Shown one piece after another: positions 33,799-42,927 of a stretch of DNA of 64,000 nucleotides. The position numbers were made by a program, and so were the translations under genes. The notes beneath the pieces were generated by a model that searched no databases, was not told the origin of the DNA, and saw only the letters and a program-made list of their open reading frames with translations. Source of the DNA: CALDTK01 sp965215215 (GTDB lineage Bacteria; Bacteroidota; Bacteroidia; Chitinophagales; Saprospiraceae); NCBI GenBank assembly GCA_965215215.1, contig OZ244043.1, positions 4,092,001-4,156,000 of the forward strand, read 5' to 3'. Each line of letters opens with the position of its first letter. The first letter of the stretch is position 1.

Positions 33799-34959
33799 TC
33801 ACTTTCGCCCTAAAATCCGCAGTCCGGTCTCCCTGAGCGCCCGTACCCCGAACTCGAGCTTCGGACTGCTCCACATCAAGCGCAGCGTATCCACTACCCC
33901 CGCCCGTTCGTCGAGGAAGTCGAAAGTTCGTTTCGCGCCGTTTCGCGCGAACAGATCGAGAAAGAAGTCGCCGGCCCGCTCGGGCTTCGCCAAGATGTAG
34001 CTCAGCATCGTCGAATTGAATACCTGCTGTAACGGACTCGGGCGCCAGGCTTTCGGCCGTCTCGACAGCAGGTTTTGCGCAAGCTCTTCCCCGAATCGCC
34101 GGGTGCGCGTAAACGCATACCCGCTCGAGGGCTGCACCCAGCCCGCGCGGGTACCGATGGGCCAGATACGTCCGGTAGCGCTACCCCACCGAGCCTCGTC
34201 GGTCATCGGGATCACGCCGTACTCCCGCTCCGTGATGTCGTAGCGCACGCCCGGAAACCGACCGTCCAGATAGTCCCCGAGCGCGCGGTCGTACTCAGGC
34301 TCGTCCCAAACGTTTTGCGAGAGCACGGCTACTTCGACCAGGGCCTCACGTTCGGAGAACGGGAGCAGGTAAAAAAAGAGTACGCCGCCACTGAGTGGAT
34401 CCGGCCGGAAGTCCATAAACGTGGCTACCCCCACCTCGAACGTGTCGGTACCCGTCCGCACGAACCAGCCTCCGAAGTGCTGGAGGGTTGCATTCGTGTG
34501 CGGTAGCGTTAGGTCGGATCTGAGGGGTCGACCGTCGAGCGCGTAGTCGGCTTCCAAGAACCCGCCGCCTTCTAACACGACCCGCACGCACCGTTCGCTT
34601 TCGCTAAAACCAGTCACGGCGGCGCGAATCCACTGAACCCCCACCGCCGCTAGACGGGTCTTCGCGTAGGCGTAGAAGGCGCTGCTGCGCAGGGTATAAT
34701 AGCTGTAGGGTGCGGTCGGCAGACCGATCGACCGGCCCGCGTTGCGCAACCGCAAGTTGCCGAAGCTCGCGAGCTCGAGGCCCCCCGGGAGCAAAGGCGC
34801 TTTGGCCCAGTAGCTCCAGGTCCGGTCGTCGGTGTCCTTCGCGGACGGCTCGACGAGACACAGGTCGTCCCCCGACCAGCCGGCGTCGATCAGCGACAAG
34901 GCCGTCCAGAGGCCCGCCGCCCCGGCTCCGGCGATAACGATTCGTGGACGTGCGCGCAT
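33799..34959 (-). CDS. crtY: Lycopene cyclase (CrtY-like flavoprotein)
   Basis: 386 residues. The N-terminal dinucleotide loop VIAGAGAAGLWTALSL, DDRTWSYWAK, and GWVQPSSGYAFTRT fit bacterial lycopene beta-cyclases. It closes the ends of lycopene to give beta-carotene, toward pigments such as saproxanthin-type carotenoids. Other crt genes are not in the window. It contains one full 14-mer (34597-34610) and two truncated variants (34072-34084, 34312-34324), the densest gene for these elements. Confidence 0.88.
   Translation of the reverse strand: MRARPRIVIAGAGAAGLWTALSLIDAGWSGDDLCLVEPSAKDTDDRTWSYWAKAPLLPGGLELASFGNLRLRNAGRSIGLPTAPYSYYTLRSSAFYAYAKTRLAAVGVQWIRAAVTGFSESERCVRVVLEGGGFLEADYALDGRPLRSDLTLPHTNATLQHFGGWFVRTGTDTFEVGVATFMDFRPDPLSGGVLFFYLLPFSEREALVEVAVLSQNVWDEPEYDRALGDYLDGRFPGVRYDITEREYGVIPMTDEARWGSATGRIWPIGTRAGWVQPSSGYAFTRTRRFGEELAQNLLSRRPKAWRPSPLQQVFNSTMLSYILAKPERAGDFFLDLFARNGAKRTFDFLDERAGVVDTLRLMWSSPKLEFGVRALRETGLRILGRK
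34072..34084 (+). repeat. 13-base variant of the interspersed element
   Basis: GTTTTGCGCAAGC, antisense in crtY (ELAQN). A weaker copy, GTTTTGCGAGAGC with a GAGA loop, lies at 34312-34324. Confidence 0.7.
34597..34610 (-). repeat. Interspersed 14-mer, copy 13
   Basis: GTTTTAGCGAAAGC, next base G. Sense in crtY (GFSES). Confidence 0.9.
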
Positions 34960-35037
34960 ACGTGTTACCGGTTTTGTACTGCAACCACTGCCCCCGGAAT
35001 GGGTTCCTTACCCTGTACCTCCCAAGCAATTTATTAT

Positions 35038-36510
35038 ATGCCCGCACCTAAGGCGACGACCCTCGGCAAGCTCCGCGCGAGCGGTTACACCCCACGCTCG
35101 ATCAAAACCGAGCTTCGCGACAATTTGATCGAAAAGCTCCGTGCGGAGGAGTCCGTTTTCCCCGGCATCGTGGGCTTCGACGACACCGTGCTGCCCGACG
35201 TGGAGCGCGCGATCCTCAGTCGGCATAACGTGTTGCTGCTCGGACTACGCGGTCAGGCCAAAACGCGTATCGCGCGGCAGCTCGTCGGCCTACTCGACGA
35301 GTACGTGCCCGTGGTCGAGGGCGCCGAGCTCAACGACGATCCACTCAAACCGCTGAGCCGTTTCGCCATCGACCTGATCGCCGAGCACGGGGACGAAACG
35401 CCGGTCACCTGGCTCGCGCGCGAGGACCGGTACGTGGAGAAGCTAGCTACGCCCGACGTGAGCGTGGCCGACCTCATCGGCGATGTCGACCCGATCAAAG
35501 CGGCTACCCTGAAGCTGCCCTACTCCGATGAGCGGACCATCCACTTCGGTCTCGTGCCCCGGGCGAACCGGTGTATTTTCGTGATCAACGAACTACCCGA
35601 CCTGCAGGCCCGGATCCAGGTTTCGCTCTTTAACATCTTGCAGGAGGGCGATATTCAGATCCGCGGCTTCAAGCTGCGCCTGCCGCTCGAGATCCAATTC
35701 CTTTTTACGGCCAACCCCGAGGATTACACGAACCGCGGATCGATCATCACGCCGCTCAAGGACAGAATCGAGTCTCAGATCCTGACCCACTACCCGACCG
35801 AGATCGATCTGGCCAAACAAATCACGCTGCAGGAGGCGCGGCTGCTCGACGAGCAGCGTGCGCGCGTGGAGGTACCGGACTTACTGCACACCCTTCTCGA
35901 AACGGTCGTGTTTCAAGCTCGTGAGTCGGAATTCATCGACGAAAAGTCGGGCGTGTCGGCACGCCTCAGCATCTCCGCTTACGAAAACTTGGTGTCGGCA
36001 GCCGAGCGACGCGCCATCCGAAACGGGGAGGATAAGGTGACCGCGCGCATTCAGGATTTTTGGGGCATCATCCCCGCGATCACCGGTAAAGTCGAACTCG
36101 TATACGAGGGCGAACAGGAGGGGCCGTACGCAGTCGCGCAAAAGCTCATCGGTGGGGCGGTGAAGAAGCTCTTCCTCGAGCACTTCCCCAATCCGGAGTC
36201 GAAGACGCGGACCGAGAAAGATCCGTACGGCGTCGTCCGTTCGTGGTTTGGGGGCGGAAACACGCTCACCCTGCTCAACGAGTCCAAGGAAGCCGAGTTC
36301 CGCCAGCAGCTCGAGGAGGTGGCGGGACTCCGGCGCCTGGTGAAAGACCACGGTGTGGAGGGTGCGGACGCCTGGCTACTGATGGAGCTCGTGCTGCACG
36401 GGCTTACGGAAGGCAACGTACTCAACCGCGACGTGCTCGACAAGCGCATGGATTTTAAGGATATGCTCGCCGGCATGCTGGGGGACGAAGACATCTTCGG
36501 GAAATCGTAG
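35038..36510 (+). CDS. ChlI/MoxR-like AAA ATPase
   Basis: 490 residues from ATG 35038. AAA+ core with Walker A-like GLRGQAKTR and a Walker B-like IFVINELPD where the usual DE is NE; FTANPEDYTNRGSIITPLKDR is the sensor 1/arginine-finger block of magnesium-chelatase I subunits. Long C-terminal helical part. Bacteroidota lacking bacteriochlorophyll carry this family widely, so chlorophyll metalation is unlikely; related MoxR proteins mature other proteins with a VWA-domain partner, which is not adjacent here. Function unknown. Confidence 0.82.
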   Translation: MPAPKATTLGKLRASGYTPRSIKTELRDNLIEKLRAEESVFPGIVGFDDTVLPDVERAILSRHNVLLLGLRGQAKTRIARQLVGLLDEYVPVVEGAELNDDPLKPLSRFAIDLIAEHGDETPVTWLAREDRYVEKLATPDVSVADLIGDVDPIKAATLKLPYSDERTIHFGLVPRANRCIFVINELPDLQARIQVSLFNILQEGDIQIRGFKLRLPLEIQFLFTANPEDYTNRGSIITPLKDRIESQILTHYPTEIDLAKQITLQEARLLDEQRARVEVPDLLHTLLETVVFQARESEFIDEKSGVSARLSISAYENLVSAAERRAIRNGEDKVTARIQDFWGIIPAITGKVELVYEGEQEGPYAVAQKLIGGAVKKLFLEHFPNPESKTRTEKDPYGVVRSWFGGGNTLTLLNESKEAEFRQQLEEVAGLRRLVKDHGVEGADAWLLMELVLHGLTEGNVLNRDVLDKRMDFKDMLAGMLGDEDIFGKS

Positions 36511-36551
36511 GATAACCTACATTTCTTGCTCGAAACCATACAGATCCCCCT

Positions 36552-37166
36552 ATGCGTCTCCACGTCCACCCCGACAACCCCCCCGCCCGCAAGCTGCAAC
36601 AGGCAGCCGATATCCTCAAGAATGGGGGTACGGCCATCTACCCGACCGATACGATCTACGCGATCGGCTGTGCGATCGGTCGGCAGGACGCCGTCGAGAA
36701 GATCTGTCGCCTGCGCGGGCTAAAGCCGGAGAACGCCAACCTATCGATTATCTGCAGCGGCATCAGCCAGCTCAGCGACTACGCCGCCCAGCTGGACTCA
36801 CATTTGTTTCGCGAGATGAAGCGCCGACTGCCCGGACCGTACACCTTCATCCTCAACGGGACCAATCGCCTGCCTAAGATTTTCAAGAACAAGAAACGCA
36901 CGATCGGGATTCGGATCCCGGATCACGCCGTGCCGATCGGGCTGGTGGAGATGCTGGGGGAGCCGATCCTTACGGCAAGCCTCAAGATCGACGACGGGAT
37001 CGCGGAGTACCCGACGGATATCGAGGACATCGTGTCCGCCTACGAGAAGCAGGTGGACGTGATCATCGATTCCGGAAACGGGGGCAACGTGCCTTCGACG
37101 ATCATCGACTGTACCGACAACGAGCTAACTGTAGCGCGTCAGGGACTCGGAGCGTGGGATTCCTAG
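36552..37166 (+). CDS. YciO/YrdC family (threonylcarbamoyladenylate synthase-like) protein
   Basis: 204 residues. The YrdC fold is clear: GGTAIYPTDTIYAIGC, ICSGISQLSDYA, LPGPYTFIL, KRTIGIRIPDH, PILTASL and STIIDC. The length and the PGPYTFIL variant place it nearer YciO than TsaC/Sua5. TsaC makes threonylcarbamoyl-AMP for tRNA t6A; YciO may share the activity or do something different. It starts 41 bases after the ATPase gene on the same strand. Confidence 0.85.
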   Translation: MRLHVHPDNPPARKLQQAADILKNGGTAIYPTDTIYAIGCAIGRQDAVEKICRLRGLKPENANLSIICSGISQLSDYAAQLDSHLFREMKRRLPGPYTFILNGTNRLPKIFKNKKRTIGIRIPDHAVPIGLVEMLGEPILTASLKIDDGIAEYPTDIEDIVSAYEKQVDVIIDSGNGGNVPSTIIDCTDNELTVARQGLGAWDS

Positions 37167-37181
37167 GGTAAACCACGTAGG

Positions 37182-37285
37182 AAAAAAGGTGGTGAGCAAC
37201 CATAACGCGCCGCATCAACCCAATACCCTTGCTGCGTTTCCGCCCTGGGGGGATTCATGAGGAGCTGACCGTACGGCGCCCACCG
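37182..37285 (-). ncRNA. ffs: Signal recognition particle RNA (4.5S type)
   Basis: On the minus strand the sequence contains CAGGGCGGAAACGCAGCAAG (37213-37232), the conserved GGAA-tetraloop hairpin to which Ffh binds, preceded by CAGCTCCTCATGAATCCCCC. The ends pair: GGTGGGC (37284-37278) with GCTCACC (37197-37191). A run of six T on the minus strand (37187-37182) directly follows the closing stem and acts as terminator. The RNA is about 95-100 nt, the short form without an Alu domain. With Ffh it targets membrane and exported proteins. Confidence 0.9.
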
Positions 37286-37289
37286 AGGG

Positions 37290-37297
37290 CAAATGTA
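37290..37297 (-). promoter_or_regulatory. Promoter box of the SRP RNA gene
   Basis: TACATTTG on the minus strand, an exact match to TAnnTTTG, the -7 element of Bacteroidota sigma-70 promoters. It ends five bases before the predicted RNA start at about 37285. No clean TTG -33 element at the usual spacing was found. Confidence 0.65.
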
Positions 37298-37303
37298 CAC
37301 CAC

Positions 37304-37340
37304 AAATAAAATTGGGCCGCCCTAAAAAGGGACGACCCAA
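37304..37340 (-). terminator. Terminator after the 1229-residue surface protein gene
   Basis: Inverted repeat TTGGGTCGTCCC / GGGCGGCCCAA on the minus strand (37340-37312) with loop TTTTTA, followed by TTTTATTT. It lies 55 bases after the stop codon and just upstream of the SRP RNA promoter, so it insulates that promoter from read-through. Confidence 0.8.
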
Positions 37341-37394
37341 CTAAAACCACACTTCTCTAAATAAAACTTCCGGGAATCGGGTGCTACCGGGCCT

Positions 37395-40300
37395 CTACCG
37401 CCGGGCTACCAATAGCCTACTCTTAATGCTCCGTTCGCCGGAACGAGCTACGACGCTGTACATGCCTCCCGGTAGTTCCGCCACGTTTACGTCCAGTTGG
37501 GCGCCGTTTGCATCAGCGGAGTACGTGCGTACGAGGCGACCGAATTGATCGGTGATGTCAATGTGTACTAACTCAGAACCGAAGTCGAGGATTGCGATGG
37601 TCGCGCGGTCTACGGCCGGATTTGGGTAGACTTGCAAGCTGCCTTGCGGTCGGCTTTCGGCTTGGTCTACGTCCGATTGCCGTAAGGCGAGGGCGGACCG
37701 CGCGTTTAGGTTGTCGGTTGGCGCGTTTTCGCGGAGACCGCCCGCGCTATCCTCACAGTTGGTGGCGTACTGCACGGCGGCGTCGAACAGCTCGCGTCCG
37801 TAATCCGTCCAGCAGCTCGCGCCGTTGTCGTCCAAGTAGAAGCCGATGCGTACCGCGGGCGCGTCCATTCCCCCGGCCATGCGATCGCCCGCATCGTAGG
37901 CGAATACGGTGGCTGCGTGCGGGTAGTGGGGCACGTGGGCGACAACGTGGGCGTCGGAACGCGATACGTCACCCCAGCGAGCTTCGCGGTACCAGTTGTA
38001 CACGTCCTGCTTGCCGGCTTTACCGGCGGCGAGCACATCGCCACCGGCATTCACCACGACCCTGCGGAGTCGTACCGCGCCGTAGCTGTGTCCGGCACCG
38101 CCCGCGGTCATGCCCATATCGTCGTAGAGGTAGCTCTCCCAAGTCATGACGGGTACGGCGACGTCGCGGAACTTAGTCGATACGTCGTTACTGTACACCG
38201 TCGAGGAGATGATGACCAGGCCTTTGCCCGCGGCCACGTCTGCATCGGCCCAGAGGGCGTCTTTGACCATCACGCTGTAGCCGAGCTTCTCGAGGCGATG
38301 CAGGATCCGAGCGTCTCCGTGGTTGAGGTGGCCGTTACCGACTACAAACAGAATCTCACGGTTGCAGACAACAGCGGGCTCCTCTTCCGGCTCGTTGGCT
38401 TCACCGCACTGCTCGACGTCGCCGAGGTGCGTGGCTCCGATAATCTCGAAGTGCGATTTACCCGGTTTCCTCCAGTATACCGAGGCGTGGTCGCCGCCGT
38501 TACCGTCTTTGTGGTGCAGCTCGAAGTAGTAAGCTTTCCCGGCTTCGAGTTTGAGTACGCGCGACTTCTGCGTGTCGAACTTGTGTAGATCACCGGCATC
38601 GGTAAAACCGTTCACCTTCGCGATCGTGAACGCACGGGCCGGATCGCCGGCCGTCGGGGAGAAGAGCAGACGGGTCTGGTCGTCGCCGGAAACCGCAAAT
38701 TGGTAGTTACCGCTGGTGGTCGGGTAGACGAAACCGCGGGTCCGTGATCCGTAGTAGTCGGCGGCATCACGCGGGATATCGAGCCGGGTAAGCTTCTGCG
38801 CGACATCCGGATGCGCCGGGAACTTCGCCGACTTGTACAACCAGGGCAGATCCCACCCTCCGATGTCCTCGTAGCGCTCGTAGGTAACTCGCCCGCGCGC
38901 ACCCTCGCAGGTGTTGTCCCGCGGGCTATCGTCACCGCAGCACGCGCCGCGCTCGAAGTTCGAGGTCACGTCCGCCTCCGACCAGGCCCGGCGGTAGATC
39001 GCCACCTTCTTGATCGAACCCTTGAAGGCGCGGTCGAGGGTCATTTCGTTGAAGAGCGCGAGGTGACAGTGGCTTCCCCAAGTCGAGAAATCGCCCCCTA
39101 CGTGACCGCGATAGCGAACCTTGCCGTCTACGTACATGCGCTCGTTGCCCCGCGCATCGCGGGTAAACACCACGTGCTGGACCTCTCCCGGACGGACGGA
39201 CGCGCCCTCGGTTTCACGCGCGGGACGGCCGTTGCCGTCGGTTTCCGTCGTTTTGAGGCGCACGACGAACTTGTCGTTCTCCTGTCCTATCGTGAAGTTG
39301 CGGGCAGCCGTATTCTCGCTGTAGGTAAGGATGCGCGCAGGACCGTTTTGGTGCGTACCGCTCGACTTCACCCAAACTTCCAACGTGAGCGCGTTGCTCA
39401 TCTTGAGCGCGTCACCCACGTTGTTAGCTCCGCTCGGCGTCTTCACGATCGAGTGACCGACGTTGGTAAGGCCGCAATCCCGATCCCAGGTGATCTCGTG
39501 CGTATTCTCATTTTTGGCGTGTAACGGGTTGCCGTAGCCGGCGCGGTCGAGCACGTACTTACCGTCGCCCTCGGTGAGGCCGTAGTACAGCACGAGGCCG
39601 TTGTCGTCTTTAGGCGACGGGCAACCGTTCTCCTCCACGACCACGGTGACCGTAAACGCACAGCGTACCGTGTTGCCGCTCTTGTCTGTACCTACGTAGG
39701 TTACTGCCGTCGAGCCCTCGGCGAACTTGTCGCCGGGCTTAGCCGTCGAGGTTACCGTAACCTCGTTACAATCCTCGAATACGGGGGGCGCCCAGTTTAC
39801 CGAAGTAGGTACGCTACCCGCGGTTACCGAGATATCCTCCGGGCAATCTTCTACAGTCGGTGCCCGCTCGTCGATTACCGTCAGCGATGCGCCGCACTCG
39901 ATCTCGTTGCCTCCGCGGTCTCGCAGCGTGAGGAGTACCTCCCGCGTGCCCAGATCAGCGCAGGTCAGCTTGAGCTCGTGCTTACCGTCGATGAGGTAGG
40001 TGAGCGCTTCGCAGCTGTCGAAGCGCGCTGTCGCTAAAACGGATCCCGTGATCACGGCCTCCCCACTGTCGTCGAGGGTGACCGTCGCTGCCTGACAAAT
40101 CTTCGAGCTCGTGCCGCCCTGAGCTGCCACCGGCCCCGTACCCATGAGGGGCTTGCCCTCAACTGTACCGTTTTGAAAGAAAAGTCCGTCGTTCGAGATC
40201 CAAGAGTGGTTCTCGATCAGGTTGTTATTGACCAGGACGCCGCAGACGAAGTTGTTGAGCTCCCCGAAGTTGACGACTAAGCCTTCGTTGGTAAAAATGC

Positions 40301-41084
40301 CCGATCCACCGTTGTCGATCACCCCCTTGTCGGCCTCGTTGTAGAGGGTACCGCTAGCCTTGTTGAGGATATCACCCACGTTCGATAAGAATCCGTAATT
40401 CCTAAAGCTTGCCTCGTTGACGAAGCTCACTCCGTTTTCGAAGAAACCGCGGTTGATTAACTCGGCCTTATTGATAAACAGATATAAGTTTGAGATGTGT
40501 CCGTCGACGATATTCTCGAACCTTGAGTTGTTCTCGATTTTGCCACCCGGTCCGTTCGAGATACGGCCGGCATTGAAGAATTTCTTATTGTTTTTAATGA
40601 GCTCGACGTTCTCGATCAGGCCTTCGTTCCGGAAGGACCCCATGTTGAGCAGCTGGCCTCCGCCGGTTTGTACGATCGAGCCCGAGTTGACGAACTCTCC
40701 GAAGATGTCGAGCCGACCGATTCCGTAAATCTCCCCCGTGTTCTTCGCTCTCCCGGATGTACGGATTTGTTGTCCCCCGGCGCGAACTACCCCGCGGTTA
40801 GCGAAGTCCCCTCTGAACTCTGCTCGGGCCGAGAGCGTGATCGTACCGGCGTTCACGACCGAGAACGCTTCGAGCGCCTCGATAACGTCGACCTGGGCGC
40901 CCACCGGGATGCTCGCCGGGTTTCCGGCGCCGGGTAATCCGTTGCTCCAGTTGCCGGCTTCGTGCCAGACGCCATCGGGGGCGCCCGTCCAGGTAGTTTG
41001 TGCGAACGTTCCGACCACGAAGCCGCAGAGCGCGAGCGAGGTGGTGAGGATTCGCCGCGAAAGCGGAGCGTAATTATGCGACAT
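37395..41084 (-). CDS. Large T9SS-secreted multidomain protein (HYR, LamG-like, PA14, ThuA-like)
   Basis: 1229 residues. Signal peptide ends VVGTFAQ. Residues 30-70 hold the WTGAPDGVWHEAGNWSNGLP module; about 70-310 is a run of short Asn/Gly-rich turns (NxGxIxN), likely a beta-helix. A HYR domain is near 405-485, a LamG/concanavalin-like domain near 495-720, a PA14-like beta sandwich near 750-870, then a ThuA/amidotransferase-like alpha/beta region (EILFVVGNGHLNHGDARI) near 890-1120, and a type A T9SS sorting domain at about 1150-1229 (VYPNPAVDRATI, GMYSVVAR). The architecture suggests a surface carbohydrate-binding protein; catalysis is unproven. Confidence 0.85.
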   Translation of the reverse strand: MSHNYAPLSRRILTTSLALCGFVVGTFAQTTWTGAPDGVWHEAGNWSNGLPGAGNPASIPVGAQVDVIEALEAFSVVNAGTITLSARAEFRGDFANRGVVRAGGQQIRTSGRAKNTGEIYGIGRLDIFGEFVNSGSIVQTGGGQLLNMGSFRNEGLIENVELIKNNKKFFNAGRISNGPGGKIENNSRFENIVDGHISNLYLFINKAELINRGFFENGVSFVNEASFRNYGFLSNVGDILNKASGTLYNEADKGVIDNGGSGIFTNEGLVVNFGELNNFVCGVLVNNNLIENHSWISNDGLFFQNGTVEGKPLMGTGPVAAQGGTSSKICQAATVTLDDSGEAVITGSVLATARFDSCEALTYLIDGKHELKLTCADLGTREVLLTLRDRGGNEIECGASLTVIDERAPTVEDCPEDISVTAGSVPTSVNWAPPVFEDCNEVTVTSTAKPGDKFAEGSTAVTYVGTDKSGNTVRCAFTVTVVVEENGCPSPKDDNGLVLYYGLTEGDGKYVLDRAGYGNPLHAKNENTHEITWDRDCGLTNVGHSIVKTPSGANNVGDALKMSNALTLEVWVKSSGTHQNGPARILTYSENTAARNFTIGQENDKFVVRLKTTETDGNGRPARETEGASVRPGEVQHVVFTRDARGNERMYVDGKVRYRGHVGGDFSTWGSHCHLALFNEMTLDRAFKGSIKKVAIYRRAWSEADVTSNFERGACCGDDSPRDNTCEGARGRVTYERYEDIGGWDLPWLYKSAKFPAHPDVAQKLTRLDIPRDAADYYGSRTRGFVYPTTSGNYQFAVSGDDQTRLLFSPTAGDPARAFTIAKVNGFTDAGDLHKFDTQKSRVLKLEAGKAYYFELHHKDGNGGDHASVYWRKPGKSHFEIIGATHLGDVEQCGEANEPEEEPAVVCNREILFVVGNGHLNHGDARILHRLEKLGYSVMVKDALWADADVAAGKGLVIISSTVYSNDVSTKFRDVAVPVMTWESYLYDDMGMTAGGAGHSYGAVRLRRVVVNAGGDVLAAGKAGKQDVYNWYREARWGDVSRSDAHVVAHVPHYPHAATVFAYDAGDRMAGGMDAPAVRIGFYLDDNGASCWTDYGRELFDAAVQYATNCEDSAGGLRENAPTDNLNARSALALRQSDVDQAESRPQGSLQVYPNPAVDRATIAILDFGSELVHIDITDQFGRLVRTYSADANGAQLDVNVAELPGGMYSVVARSGERSIKSRLLVARR

Positions 41085-41251
41085 TCTTTAAGTATGGATT
41101 ATGAGACAAAGGATTACCCGTCCAATCGCTTGATTAGATAGACGACTTCTCGCGCTAATTGGTGGGGGAGGTAAGTGAATAACCTACGCCCACAAAGTTA
41201 CCCGAAGGATGTCTCCAATACTATAGCCTACACTTTGCCGGGTATAAACCG

Positions 41252-41605
41252 CTACTTAGCGGCGGACTTATCCTTCGGGATTATCTCCGTCCCTTCACCG
41301 AAGTACTGTACGAACTGTTGCATCGCATTCGCCATCGCCGTGTTGTTGGTCGCACTGCGGTAGGTATCCGCTAGCCCGCGCAGGGTTTGATACATGAAGC
41401 GGTCCATCTCGACCACCTGCATGTCCTTGGTCCAGAGATCGATTTTCAGTGTCTCTCGTCGGTCGTGGTCGAATACACTCAGCAACATCGCCTTCACGGC
41501 CTGGGCTTCCTCGAAGTCGGTGCCGTCGAGCTGCATATCGATCGGCATACGCGTATCGTCGAGGCGAACGGCGATACGTATTTCGGAATCTCTGTGCTCA
41601 CTCAT
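41252..41605 (-). CDS. gldC: Gliding motility protein GldC
   Basis: 117 residues, soluble. SEIRIAVRLDDTRMPIDMQ and DLWTKDMQVVEMDRFMYQTL are GldC features. GldC supports gliding in Flavobacterium, where mutants are partly defective; it is also kept in non-gliding members of the phylum, so motility is not proved. It is last in the lrp-oxidoreductase-gldC operon, its ATG overlapping the preceding stop. Confidence 0.88.
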   Translation of the reverse strand: MSEHRDSEIRIAVRLDDTRMPIDMQLDGTDFEEAQAVKAMLLSVFDHDRRETLKIDLWTKDMQVVEMDRFMYQTLRGLADTYRSATNNTAMANAMQQFVQYFGEGTEIIPKDKSAAK

Positions 41606-42318
41606 ACTGCTTCCTGATAGTAGGCCTCGGCCAGCTCGTTGAGTTCTTTGTTGAGGTAGGTCTGTACGCCACCCTCGGTTTGCTGGGCGGACGCCACCAT
41701 GGCGTAAGCCACTGCCTCCGCTTCGATCGGCCGGTAGGTGCTCAAGAGATCCCCCGTTACCCGATCGAGCGCCTTCCCGATCACCTTCGCCGCGCGCTCG
41801 CCCCAGCGATTCTCGTTACGCTCGCCCAGTAGGGTTGCGGGCTGAAATATCGAGACCGACCAAAACGGCAGCGCCTTCACGGCGAGCTCGAGCTCGCCCT
41901 TCACGCGGAGGTACAGGAAGAGGGACCTCGGGTCGGCGGCCCCGCTACTCACCAGGGAATACTGGTTGTAACCGGCGTTCAGTGCGGCCTTCGCGAACGC
42001 GAGGTTGAGGTCATGGTCGACCGCGGTAAACGCCCCCGCGCTACCGGCTTTCGCGCGCGTGGTGCCGAGAGCGGAAAAGAAATCGTCGCCTTTCGGCAAA
42101 ACCCGTGACGCTTCCTCGATAGAACGGGCCGTCGTGTCCGGCAGCTCCACCCAGGCGAGTTTCTCGTGGCGCCGCTCAGGTCGTTTTCGCGAAAGCGCGT
42201 ACACCCGTGCGTAGGCGCCGTGGTCGAGGAGTGCCTCGAGTAAAAATCGACCCACCAAGCCCGTTGCGCCGAGTACGGCGGCTGTTTTGGCTCCACGTGA
42301 GAGGGCTAGTTGGCTCAT
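41602..42318 (-). CDS. NAD(P)-binding epimerase-like protein (HTATIP2/TIP30 type)
   Basis: 238 residues from ATG 42318. Rossmann loop VLGATGLVGRFLLEALL at about 13-29, YSLVSSGAADP and YLRVKGELE (Tyr-Lys pair) as in atypical SDRs of the NmrA/TIP30 group. Substrate unknown. Both ends overlap the neighbouring genes by 4 bases, so it is translated with lrp and gldC. A 14-mer at 42183-42196 encodes ALSRKR. Confidence 0.82.
   Translation of the reverse strand: MSQLALSRGAKTAAVLGATGLVGRFLLEALLDHGAYARVYALSRKRPERRHEKLAWVELPDTTARSIEEASRVLPKGDDFFSALGTTRAKAGSAGAFTAVDHDLNLAFAKAALNAGYNQYSLVSSGAADPRSLFLYLRVKGELELAVKALPFWSVSIFQPATLLGERNENRWGERAAKVIGKALDRVTGDLLSTYRPIEAEAVAYAMVASAQQTEGGVQTYLNKELNELAEAYYQEAV
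42183..42196 (+). repeat. Interspersed 14-mer, copy 14
   Basis: GTTTTCGCGAAAGC, next base G. Antisense in the TIP30-like gene. Confidence 0.9.
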
Positions 42319-42824
42319 TTCAACTTGGTGCTGGCCGCAAGGGCCTCCTCCGCTTCCCCGTAATCGAAGGGTAGGATGCTCGAGTTCTTGACGGTACTCA
42401 GGGTCATGAGCGTTTTGAGTCGTTCGATCTCCTCTATTTGCGAAAGCTTCTTGAAGAGCAGTTGTTCGTAGGTTGGAATGTCGGAGCAGATCGTTTTGAG
42501 TAGGAAGTCCGCCTCCCCCGTGATGATGTAGCACTCGGTAATTTCGTCGATGTCCTCTATTTTCTTGAGGAAATCGCTCAGCGCGTTCTCCCGCTTCCAG
42601 GCCAGGCTAACCAGCACGAACGTCTGCACGTTGAGCCCGATCGAGGTCGCCTTCACCACCGCGTGGTAGCTCTCGATCACTTCGCCGTTCTCTAGCTTTT
42701 TCACCCGTTCGAGTGTGGGGGCGGGGCTCAAGCCGATGCGCTTGCTGAGTTCGAGGTTGGTGATCTTCGAATTCTCCTGCAGAATCCGTAAAATCTTAAG
42801 GTCTGTCCGATCGAGCTTCTCCAT
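42315..42824 (-). CDS. Lrp/AsnC family transcriptional regulator
   Basis: 169 residues from ATG 42824, chosen because MEKLDRTDLKILRILQENS is the classical Lrp start. An N-terminal HTH (ITNLELSKRIGLSPAPTLERVKKL) precedes the RAM ligand-sensing domain (TECYIITGEADFLLKTIC). It senses amino acids or similar small molecules. First gene of its operon; divergent from the HI0933-type flavoprotein, with a palindrome GTGACctttGTCAC next to that gene's start. Confidence 0.92.
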   Translation of the reverse strand: MEKLDRTDLKILRILQENSKITNLELSKRIGLSPAPTLERVKKLENGEVIESYHAVVKATSIGLNVQTFVLVSLAWKRENALSDFLKKIEDIDEITECYIITGEADFLLKTICSDIPTYEQLLFKKLSQIEEIERLKTLMTLSTVKNSSILPFDYGEAEEALAASTKLK

Positions 42825-42913
42825 AGAAAATCTAGTGCGATCTTGGGCACGTAGCTCGGGCGAATTTAGCTGATGTTTTCTGCCCAAAATCGAGCGATTC
42901 ATTGGAAGTGCGG

Positions 42914-42927
42914 GTGACCTTTGTCAC
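42914..42927. promoter_or_regulatory. Palindrome GTGACctttGTCAC before the flavoprotein gene
   Basis: A perfect 5-bp inverted repeat with a 4-base spacer directly before the GTG start at 42928 and 90 bases from the lrp start. Position and symmetry suit a regulator site. The TGAC/GTCA half-sites recall Crp/Fnr-type operators more than Lrp sites, but the spacer is shorter than usual. Not proven. Confidence 0.35.

Noticed and set aside
41055..41066. CCGCGAAAGCGG hairpin near the start of the 1229-residue gene as an element copy
   Set aside because: Has the GCGAAAGC core but no GTTTT, so it is not a member by the definition used.
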